This document shows positions 54,206 through 61,483 of a stretch of DNA of 64,000 bases, one piece after another. Position 1 is the first letter of the stretch. Each line of letters begins with the position of its first letter. A model generated the notes under the pieces. It saw nothing but the letters and a program-made list of their open reading frames with translations. It was not told the DNA's origin and did no database searches. This DNA is from JADKIH01 sp043747595 (GTDB lineage: Bacteria > Bacteroidota > Bacteroidia > AKYH767-A > 2013-40CM-41-45), in contig JAYTOX010000104.1 in NCBI GenBank assembly GCA_043747595.1, positions 1 to 64,000 of the forward strand, read 5' to 3'. The position numbers and the translations under genes were made by a program.

Positions 54206-54787
54206 ATGCGTACCAACAGCTATCTAATTATCATTTTAAGCGTAACCTTCTTTTCTATGTCATCGAATGGACAATCGGTGAATATTGATCTTGCCAGTGC
54301 TTCAAATGTCGATTTCAACTTTAACACATTTCAAAAACTTACGAATGGTATTTATATTCCCAATGCCATTACAATAAATGTTGAAGCAACCGGAACTCAA
54401 TGGGATTTATACATGGGAGCTAGTACTACTACGGCAGGTATCTGGGACAATATTCAGTATTATGGGTCGAGTGGTAATGGAACTCCGAATGTTAGCATGG
54501 TTTCTTTACGCGTTCATAATCTCAGGAATACCTCACAAATTTCGAATTTTGTACCGCTTCAAGATATTGCCACTTCAACCTTAGATATTATAGGTCATCA
54601 AGGCGCACCAGACCCGCCTGTAAATTGCACCGACGTGAACCCTACCGGAACCAATATGCCCGGAAGCTATACTACCGACCCAAGTTGTTATCAATTTAGA
54701 GTGGACCTTAGAATTACGCCGGGATTAAATTACAGACCGGGACTCTACTCTTTACAAATTTTATTTATTATAGCACAAGACCTTTAA
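54206..54787 (+). CDS. Small secreted beta protein, candidate structural subunit 2
   Basis: A 193-residue exported protein from the ATG at 54206 (MRTNSYLIIILSVTFFSMSS, signal ending NGQ); another ATG at 54179 adds nine hydrophobic residues. The mature part opens SVNIDLASASNVDFNFNTFQ and has NVEATGTQWDLYMGASTT, paralleling the WDLY block of the preceding gene, and ends DLRITPGLNYRPGLYSLQIL and then FIIAQDL, matching RIKPG ... PGFYDLEVVYTLTEDL. Two Cys residues (VNCTDVNP, PSCYQF) may form a disulfide loop absent from subunit 1. The two proteins differ elsewhere, so they look like paralogous subunits, this one perhaps a minor or tip component. kdsB is the next gene, convergent. Confidence 0.6.
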   Translation: MRTNSYLIIILSVTFFSMSSNGQSVNIDLASASNVDFNFNTFQKLTNGIYIPNAITINVEATGTQWDLYMGASTTTAGIWDNIQYYGSSGNGTPNVSMVSLRVHNLRNTSQISNFVPLQDIATSTLDIIGHQGAPDPPVNCTDVNPTGTNMPGSYTTDPSCYQFRVDLRITPGLNYRPGLYSLQILFIIAQDL

Positions 54788-54794
54788 AAAAATG

Positions 54795-55526
54795 TCATTT
54801 GATCTTTAATAGATCAGAAGGTGTGTCTATTGCAATACTCTCTAATTCGGTTATTGCAATGCTGATCTTGTAACCGTTTTCTATCCATCGCAATTGTTCT
54901 AACGATTCTGTTATCTCCAAATTAGTTTTTGGCAAATCTGAGATTGCCAATAAAGTTTCAACGGCGTATCCATAAATACCTATGTGCTTATAATAGGACG
55001 AATGTTTTAGCCAATCTTGCTCCGGAAAATTTCTATTGTATGGAATTGGCGATCGACTAAAGTAGATTGCCTCTGATTTATTATTGACAACTACTTTTAC
55101 ATTATTGTGATTGAACAGTTCGTCGGAAGCGTCAATTTTTTTTATCAATGTTGCAATCGATGCTTTTTGATCGACTAACAATCCACAAAGCAAATCGATT
55201 TGCTCTGGATGAATGTATGGCTCATCGCCTTGAATATTTACTACTGCATTCCAAGTACTGCTTTCGTTTGCACGAATAATTTCTGCGCATCTGTCGGTTC
55301 CGCTTTGATGTTCGGGTGAGGTCATAAAGGCTTTGCCTCCAAAAGAAATAACGTGGTCGTAGATACGTGCATCGTCGGTAGCAATTAAGACTTCAGTAAG
55401 CATCGACGATAGCTTGCACTGCTCGTAAACACGCTGTATCATTGTTTTTCCGTGGATGTCGACCAAGGGCTTTCCCGGAAATCGTGTCGAGGCATATCTG
55501 GCGGGTATAATCCCAATAATTTTCAT
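54795..55526 (-). CDS. kdsB: 3-deoxy-manno-octulosonate cytidylyltransferase
   Basis: Activates Kdo with CTP to CMP-Kdo for lipopolysaccharide core assembly in the cytoplasm. The 243 residues match the family. IGIIPARYASTRFPGKPLVD (4-23) is the nucleotide-binding loop, followed by KTMIQRVYEQC, VLIATDDARI, FGGKAFMTSPEHQSGTDRCA, NIQGDEPYIHPEQID and YFSRSPIPYNR. Its presence means the outer membrane carries Kdo. The gene ends seven bases after the stop of the second small secreted gene. Confidence 0.97.
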   Translation of the reverse strand: MKIIGIIPARYASTRFPGKPLVDIHGKTMIQRVYEQCKLSSMLTEVLIATDDARIYDHVISFGGKAFMTSPEHQSGTDRCAEIIRANESSTWNAVVNIQGDEPYIHPEQIDLLCGLLVDQKASIATLIKKIDASDELFNHNNVKVVVNNKSEAIYFSRSPIPYNRNFPEQDWLKHSSYYKHIGIYGYAVETLLAISDLPKTNLEITESLEQLRWIENGYKISIAITELESIAIDTPSDLLKIK

Positions 55527-55601
55527 TGCTTGAATAATTGAATGATGTAAAAATATCTAATTTTTTAATTCATGAGTTAGATAATCGCAAGATCATTTTA
55601 T

Positions 55602-57908
55602 CTAGAAAGTAAAAACAACTTGACCTACAAACTGACGAGGAGGCTGCATATCTGCCGGACGCTGCATATAGATGTAATTCGTCAAATTCTTTACGATAAA
55701 AGAGAGCTTTACTTTAGTACTAATACTCCACGACGATCTAAAATCATAGATTGTGTCGCCTTGCCTGTGATATTGGCGATAATGTCCGATTCCTAATCCA
55801 GGTGGAAATGCAGCATCAAGCAAGCCGCTGATGAATATTCGATCTACATTTTCCATTCGTGATGAATAACGGAAACTGAGACCCACTTCAAACTTTTTCC
55901 ATTGAACCGAAACATCTCCTTTGAACATATTCTTTGATCGATACTTTAATGTGTTTGTCGAGTCGCTTCCCATGGCATTGATTAATCCTCCAACCTTCGC
56001 TACATAGGCGCTGTCATAGTTTAATTGTTTACTATCAATAGAGGTAAACCCTGCCATAAGTGTAATATTCCAATCTTTATGAATCGTTCCGTTAATGGCA
56101 ATGGATGCATCAATTCCATCAATCCGTGTGTCGCCAATATTTAACGACTTAAAGCCATTGCCAATGAAAGGGTCCGTAAACTTTCCCCATTGTGCAAATG
56201 AAAACTCCATCATGTTTTTATATTCATTTCTGAAAATAGCCACGTCAACATATCCGCTCCAGTTTTTTATTTTCATTAGCTGTCGAGCACCAATCTCCAT
56301 ACTCAGTCCTTTTTCCGGACGGAGATCGTTATTCGGATAAATCACAATATTACCAACGTTGGTTCGAACATATTTTTCTGCAATAGACGGAAAACGGTAT
56401 CCTTGTCCGATTGATGTTCTGAAATAAGTTCCTTTAAATGCATGAAAATTTATTCCACTTCTGAACACTGGAATTATTTTATCTGTGATAGTATCTACAC
56501 TATTTTGCTCTACACGTCCCCCTGCAGAAAACGTAAACTTATGCCACTTCAAATCGCCCTGTAAATAAGTAGCTAGTTGTCCGCCATCATGATTTCCAAA
56601 AAGTTCGCTCTTAACGAGTGATTTTATTTTTACTGCCCCGGCTGTAATGTTTAAATTTTCTTTTATTGTTTTTTGATATTGCAGTTCATAGTAATAAAGA
56701 TCTGCTTTTGAGTTTTGGTTTGTATTATTAATGTTGATTGTTTCAAAGAGTCGAGTTCGGATTTTGAATGTCCCCACCTTAATGTTGACATACGTCACGA
56801 AAGGATCTACATTAGTTCGAGTGCTTCTATAATCGCTGAGCGTATTGGAAGCGGGGGTATATGCGCCACTTGTATCGTTTTCAGAAAAGAAAAACAAAGT
56901 ACCCAGAGAAGTCATCGTATTAAAATTTACTCCGACGCTAAGTCCATCTATTTTTTTAAATCGGTAGCGAGTATTCATATTAAATCTGCCTCTTCGTTCT
57001 TTTTCTCCTTGACGGTACCCTTGATCATCGAAAATATTGGCACCTACCACTAAATCGAGTTGATTTATTTTTTGACTATGAAAAAAGCTATACCCGGAAT
57101 TCATAAGCACATTACTTCCCCAAAATTTTAAATCGTATTTTTTTCCGTTGATTTCAAAAACAGGACGATCATAAATTCCTGCAAAAAGTGAGAATTTTGT
57201 TATTGGCTGATCCTTCGGAAAAGCTGTTCTAAAATTAATAACACCGTTCAATGCCGAAGAGCCAAACAACACACTCGAAGCTCCTTTTATGACTTCAACT
57301 TGCTCCAAATTTTCGACCGGTATAAAATTCCATTTGGTATCGTTTGCATCAGCTGTGAGCTGCGGCAGATCGTCTACCATTACTTGCACTCGACTTCCTG
57401 CGCCGTAACTCCAACCACTTCCCCCGCGAATATTCGCTTGTCCGTCTACTACATTCACGCCTGGTATCTGCTCTATGGCATCTTCCATTGTCGTTGTATT
57501 TTTACTTTCAATCATAGCCGGCTTCAATACATCCATCGAAACCGTTACATCTTCAATTTTTTGTTCAAATTTTCCGGCGCTGATTACAATTGTACTCAGC
57601 TCTTTCAAATTACTTTTCAGTTTGACATTCAAAACTACTTTTTCATTGGGCACTAAGTTTACTGATTTTGAAAAAACATCGAACGACATTAACCGAAATT
57701 CAATTGAATGATTCCCTGATGTTGTATTGATGGAATAATTTCCGTCATTATCTGAAACACCAACATTTACTGAATCGATGCTAATTGAAACACCTAAAAG
57801 TTTTTCTCCCGAAGCTTGATCGGTAATGGTTCCGCTTATGCTTCCATTTTGTGCTTGTGCTAATTGCGATAGGCAGATTAACAGTATAACGATAATGTAA
57901 TTTCTCAT
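55602..57908 (-). CDS. TonB-dependent receptor
   Basis: Outer-membrane transporter of 768 residues with signal peptide (IIVILLICLSQLAQAQ). A carboxypeptidase-like domain (GSISGTITDQASGEKLLGVS) precedes the plug (MEDAIEQIPGVNVVDGQANI, RGGSGWSYGAGSRVQVMVDD, VIKGASSVLFGSSALNGVI). The barrel follows from about 230 and ends RQFVGQVVFTF, with the aromatic last residue expected of barrels. The substrate is unknown; nothing nearby hints at one. It is read away from dprA and lies downstream of kdsB on the same strand. Confidence 0.93.
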   Translation of the reverse strand: MRNYIIVILLICLSQLAQAQNGSISGTITDQASGEKLLGVSISIDSVNVGVSDNDGNYSINTTSGNHSIEFRLMSFDVFSKSVNLVPNEKVVLNVKLKSNLKELSTIVISAGKFEQKIEDVTVSMDVLKPAMIESKNTTTMEDAIEQIPGVNVVDGQANIRGGSGWSYGAGSRVQVMVDDLPQLTADANDTKWNFIPVENLEQVEVIKGASSVLFGSSALNGVINFRTAFPKDQPITKFSLFAGIYDRPVFEINGKKYDLKFWGSNVLMNSGYSFFHSQKINQLDLVVGANIFDDQGYRQGEKERRGRFNMNTRYRFKKIDGLSVGVNFNTMTSLGTLFFFSENDTSGAYTPASNTLSDYRSTRTNVDPFVTYVNIKVGTFKIRTRLFETININNTNQNSKADLYYYELQYQKTIKENLNITAGAVKIKSLVKSELFGNHDGGQLATYLQGDLKWHKFTFSAGGRVEQNSVDTITDKIIPVFRSGINFHAFKGTYFRTSIGQGYRFPSIAEKYVRTNVGNIVIYPNNDLRPEKGLSMEIGARQLMKIKNWSGYVDVAIFRNEYKNMMEFSFAQWGKFTDPFIGNGFKSLNIGDTRIDGIDASIAINGTIHKDWNITLMAGFTSIDSKQLNYDSAYVAKVGGLINAMGSDSTNTLKYRSKNMFKGDVSVQWKKFEVGLSFRYSSRMENVDRIFISGLLDAAFPPGLGIGHYRQYHRQGDTIYDFRSSWSISTKVKLSFIVKNLTNYIYMQRPADMQPPRQFVGQVVFTF

Positions 57909-58020
57909 AGTATATTAAATGTAAACCAGCTATTCCTTTTGTAACATTGCCCTTTATAACGACAATTAAACATACGTTTCTTTGAAACAATGATACATAA
58001 TAAAAAGCTACTAAAAAAAG

Positions 58021-59139
58021 ATGAAATTGATCGATGACGAACAATTAATGTATCGATTAGCGGTTCATTCTCTTCCCGGAATAGGTCCGATAACGGCAAG
58101 AAATCTAATCAGCTATTGTGGCGGGGTAAAAGAAGTTTTTTCTAAACGGAAAAGTTTGCTCGAAAAAATACCGGGCATTGGACCAGAACGAATAAAAGAC
58201 ATTCTATCGTTTAACGATTTTTCTTCTGTGCAAAATGAATTGGCTTACCTGAAAAAAAATGACGTGCAATGTTTATTTTATCTTGATGAAAAGTATCCGG
58301 CTCGTCTGAAAAATTGCGACGATGCCCCTATTCTACTTTTCTATAAGGGAAATGAAGACTTGAATAAGCAAAAAATAATTTCCATTGTGGGAACAAGACA
58401 CATGACAAGCTATGGGAAAGAAAGCTTAGAAAAAATTGTTCATGATTTAAGTTCATACAACCCTCTTATCATAAGTGGACTTGCCTATGGCGTAGACATT
58501 CATGCACACAAAATGGCGATGAAATATGGATTGAAAACAATCGGCGTTGTGGCTCATGGTATCGGCAAAATTTACCCGGCAGAAAACGCTTCTACAGCAG
58601 AGAAAATGATTTCTGAAGGAGGTATCTTAACCGAATACTTTCATAAAACAAAACCTGAAAGAGAAAATTTTCCGGCACGCAACAGAATCGTTGCAGGCAT
58701 GAGTGATGCTGTTTTGGTCATCGAATCGGCCATACGAGGGGGAGCTTTGATCACTGCTGAATTTGCTAATAGTTACAACCGCGATGTTTTTGCTTTGCCG
58801 GGAAAAACAACAGATCAATATTCGAAAGGATGTCATTTGCTGATTAAGAAAAATAAGGCTTCTATTTTTGAATCGGCCGATGATATTGCCGATGCTATGA
58901 ACTGGAAAATCGACGAAGTAAAAAAAACAGGTAATCAGTTATTACTTTTCAATAATCTTACACCCGACGAAAAAACAATCGTTGAAACACTTACCGCTCA
59001 CCAACAACTTTCGGTCGATCAACTGGCCATTCATACTCTATTCCCTGTGAGTAAGACTTCTTCTCTCTTGTTGAATCTTGAATTTGCAGGCATTATTAAA
59101 GTACTTCCTGGACGAATTTTTAAAATTAACGGCAAATAA
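58021..59139 (+). CDS. dprA: DNA-processing protein A
   Basis: Loads RecA on incoming single-stranded DNA in natural transformation. The protein has 372 residues. Residues 10-60 hold helix-hairpin-helix motifs (PGIGPITARNLISYCGG, IPGIGPERIKDIL), the Rossmann core holds SGLAYGVDIHAHKMAMKYGL, then GVVAHGIGKIYPAEN, ARNRIVAGMSDAVLVIESA, and the GGALITAEFANSYNRDVFA and LPGKT segments; the C-terminal 60 residues form a winged helix. All family motifs are intact, so uptake competence is possible, though no com genes are in the window. Confidence 0.95.
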   Translation: MKLIDDEQLMYRLAVHSLPGIGPITARNLISYCGGVKEVFSKRKSLLEKIPGIGPERIKDILSFNDFSSVQNELAYLKKNDVQCLFYLDEKYPARLKNCDDAPILLFYKGNEDLNKQKIISIVGTRHMTSYGKESLEKIVHDLSSYNPLIISGLAYGVDIHAHKMAMKYGLKTIGVVAHGIGKIYPAENASTAEKMISEGGILTEYFHKTKPERENFPARNRIVAGMSDAVLVIESAIRGGALITAEFANSYNRDVFALPGKTTDQYSKGCHLLIKKNKASIFESADDIADAMNWKIDEVKKTGNQLLLFNNLTPDEKTIVETLTAHQQLSVDQLAIHTLFPVSKTSSLLLNLEFAGIIKVLPGRIFKINGK

Positions 59140-59150
59140 CACCTTAAAAA

Positions 59151-59182
59151 AAAACAGGCTACCCATAGGATAGCCTGTTTTT
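59151..59182 (+). terminator. Bidirectional terminator between dprA and the SWIB gene
   Basis: AAAACAGGCTA (59151-59161), a nine-base loop and TAGCCTGTTTT (59171-59181) with flanking A and T tracts. It serves both convergent genes. Confidence 0.85.
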
Positions 59183-59200
59183 AATACCTAATTGTTTAGA

Positions 59201-59617
59201 TTAAGAAAGGTGCTTGCTAACAAGTTTTGTCATTTCGAACATAGAAACTTGTTTTTTGCCACCGAATACTTTTTTCAAGTTCTCGTCAGCATTGATGTTA
59301 CGTCTTTCTTTTGGATCTTGAAGATTGTTCTTCTTGATGTAATCCCAAAGACGCTTAGTAACTTCTGTACGTGGTAACGGCTTGCTACCTACAATCGGCT
59401 GAAGAACGTCAGAGATGTTCATCGGCTTCATAAAAGCTGCATTTGGTTTACGCTTAACTTTAGCTTTCGCTACTTTTTTCTTAGCAGGTGCTTTTTTAGC
59501 AGGAGCTTTTTTCTTAACAGCTGCTTTTTTCTTAGCAGGAGCTTTTTTCTTAGCGGCTACTTTCTTTTTTGCCGGAGCTTTTTTAGCTACTTTTTTCTTT
59601 GCTTTTTTAGTTGCCAT
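59201..59617 (-). CDS. SWIB/MDM2-domain protein with a lysine-rich, histone-H1-like tail
   Basis: A 138-residue DNA-associated protein. Residues 1-58 are almost only Lys, Ala and Pro in KKAPAKK-like repeats, a composition like eukaryotic histone H1 tails and bacterial HCT/AlgR3-type tails, so it should bind DNA without sequence preference. Residues 62-138 form a SWIB domain (FMKPMNISDVLQPIVGSKPL, then EVTKRLWDYIKKNNLQD, RRNINADENLKKVFGGKKQV and MFEMTKLVSKHL), the fold also found in chlamydial topoisomerases and SWI/SNF subunits. The tail is encoded by a GC-richer purine-biased repeat (59,460-59,610). It is monocistronic. A role in chromosome compaction is inferred. Confidence 0.9.
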   Translation of the reverse strand: MATKKAKKKVAKKAPAKKKVAAKKKAPAKKKAAVKKKAPAKKAPAKKKVAKAKVKRKPNAAFMKPMNISDVLQPIVGSKPLPRTEVTKRLWDYIKKNNLQDPKERRNINADENLKKVFGGKKQVSMFEMTKLVSKHLS

Positions 59618-60040
59618 GATTTTTAAAATGGTTTAGAGTTATCTATTGATACAAATCAACGAAGTAATTCAGATTGATAGCATACCCCTCCAAAGAAGTT
59701 TTCCACAATCCATTTGCAATTTTTCATAGGTAAAAAACTCTCTCTTCAGGTAGCGCCTCTAGGTACTACCGGTATTTAAAACTTTCTCATTGGTTTTACA
59801 CTCTATGAAAACGATTAAAAACTTACAACTCTATTCAAACTCGCCGAAACCCCTTTAAACAGTGCCTTTTGAGGGGTTTTTCACTCTTACAAGAAAAGTG
59901 AAATGCTATTAATGAGCTGCAAACAATACTTGAAAAAACCATTTGCCGATTCATAATAATAATGATAATATTGTATTTGGTAGCATGATTTCCATCTGCA
60001 TAATTTTAGACTACTTGTTAACAAAGAGAAAATAGAGCCC
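59618..60040. other. Intergenic, 423 bases, with a possible leader peptide, stem and terminator
   Basis: It holds the SWIB promoter region (reverse strand) and on the + strand a five-base stem (GGTAG 59749-59753, CTACC 59766-59770), a 17-codon ORF (59805-59858) and a terminator (59847-59881). Its last 150 bases before the MORN gene show nothing clear. Confidence 0.4.
59847..59881 (+). terminator. Terminator-like hairpin overlapping a 17-codon ORF
   Basis: AAACCCCT (59847-59854), a 17-base loop and AGGGGTTT (59872-59879) followed by TT. The stop codon of the small ORF at 59805 (TAA, 59856-59858) falls just inside the loop, as in attenuators. No + strand gene lies upstream, so the hairpin must end a short RNA or control the MORN gene at 60041. 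Confidence 0.5.
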
Positions 60041-61465
60041 GTGAAAAAATTCTTATTCGTCCTTTTTACCTACATCATTGTATCATTTTCATTGAGTGCA
60101 CAGGAAACAAGCCCGCTTCCCTCTAGAAATACCGTTGGTTGCGTCTCCGGTAATTGTGATAATGGCGAGGGCGTATACAGATCTTCAAACGGAAATTTAT
60201 ATGAAGGACTATTTGCCAGAGGTAAATACCAAGGAAAGGGCAAAATAACATATAAGGACGGAGATCTTTATATAGGAGAGTTTGATGCCGGAAAAATGAA
60301 TGGTCAAGGTGTCTATACTTATCATGACGGCACTGTTTACGTCGGAAATTTCTCTAACGGGAAAATGGAAGGTAAGGGCAGCATGACTTACGTAAGCGGA
60401 AATAATTTTGAAGGCAGCTTTTCTAATAATATGAAATCCGGAAAAGGAGTTTACCTTTTTGCCGATAGCAGCAGATACGAAGGAGATTTTGTGAATGACA
60501 AAATGGAGGGTAGAGGAACCATTTATTATCCGAATGGCGATGTTTATACAGGCGATTTTCTTAAAGGAAAGCAAACCGGCAATGGCTCTTACCACTACCA
60601 TGACAATAACGAATATATGGGAGATTTCGTAAATGGATCTTTTTCAGGAAATGGTCAACTAAAACTCAACGATGGCAGTGAATACATAGGATCCTTTAAA
60701 AACGATAATATGGCCGGAGAAGGTGTCTTTTATTATGTCAACGGCGATGTTTATGTAGGCACTTTCGTGAATGGTAAATATAATGGTTGTGGAACGTATT
60801 ACTATTCTAATGGCGATCGATACTCAGGCGATTTTCTAAATAATCAGAATCACGGCACCGGTACTTATTATGAATCAAACGGGCAAGGCACTACTTACCA
60901 CTATTTAAATGGTGAAATTATAGGTGAAGGAATCCAAATTAATTTCATTAGCAATACAACTTCTTACGATGGTAAACCCACATCAAACAATTCTGTAACA
61001 ACTCCAATTGCCATAGCAGAAACAACGAAAACCGAAAAGCCAATTCCAAGTTCTCCTAAACCTTCAACTACTCTGCCGAAAGAAAAAGAGGATACTTTGC
61101 CAGTAGAAAATAAACTTTTACCGAAGACTGAAACTTCAAATCCTAAACTGCAAGAGAAAATAAAAAATGGGCCGTTGGCAGTAAATGAGAGTACTCCTGA
61201 AACAGTATCATCACCGGTTACGACCATTGTTCCTCATTCTATCCCATCCATTGCCAATCCTGAATCAATTCTTTGCCCTGTATGTAAAGGGCATGGAAAA
61301 ATTCTTCAATCAGAAATAAGAAAAAACAAAATGGTAACAAAAGACATTTCGAACGGTTTAGGCCCTAGAAATTTTGTTACTTACTCTATAAACGAAATCG
61401 TGCGGTTGGCAGGAAATGTACTTTGTGGTCGTTGTCAGGGTTCAGGTAAAATTATCGTCCAATAA
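60041..61465 (+). CDS. Secreted MORN-repeat protein with a C-terminal zinc-ribbon-like segment
   Basis: A 474-residue exported protein; the start is GTG (60041), giving a signal peptide (FLFVLFTYIIVSFSLSAQ). Residues 45-285 hold ten to eleven 23-residue MORN repeats, for example YIGEFDAGKMNGQGVYTYHD and YVGNFSNGKMEGKGSMTYVS. A Ser/Pro/Thr-rich linker with many acidic and Lys residues follows (about 300-400). The last 60 residues carry two CxxCxGxGxI motifs (CPVCKGHGKIL, CGRCQGSGKI), as in the DnaJ central domain. This MORN plus zinc-ribbon order is not one I know. The sensor gene begins 18 bases later. Confidence 0.88.
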   Translation: MKKFLFVLFTYIIVSFSLSAQETSPLPSRNTVGCVSGNCDNGEGVYRSSNGNLYEGLFARGKYQGKGKITYKDGDLYIGEFDAGKMNGQGVYTYHDGTVYVGNFSNGKMEGKGSMTYVSGNNFEGSFSNNMKSGKGVYLFADSSRYEGDFVNDKMEGRGTIYYPNGDVYTGDFLKGKQTGNGSYHYHDNNEYMGDFVNGSFSGNGQLKLNDGSEYIGSFKNDNMAGEGVFYYVNGDVYVGTFVNGKYNGCGTYYYSNGDRYSGDFLNNQNHGTGTYYESNGQGTTYHYLNGEIIGEGIQINFISNTTSYDGKPTSNNSVTTPIAIAETTKTEKPIPSSPKPSTTLPKEKEDTLPVENKLLPKTETSNPKLQEKIKNGPLAVNESTPETVSSPVTTIVPHSIPSIANPESILCPVCKGHGKILQSEIRKNKMVTKDISNGLGPRNFVTYSINEIVRLAGNVLCGRCQGSGKIIVQ

Positions 61466-61483
61466 TATCAGTCAACATTCTAT

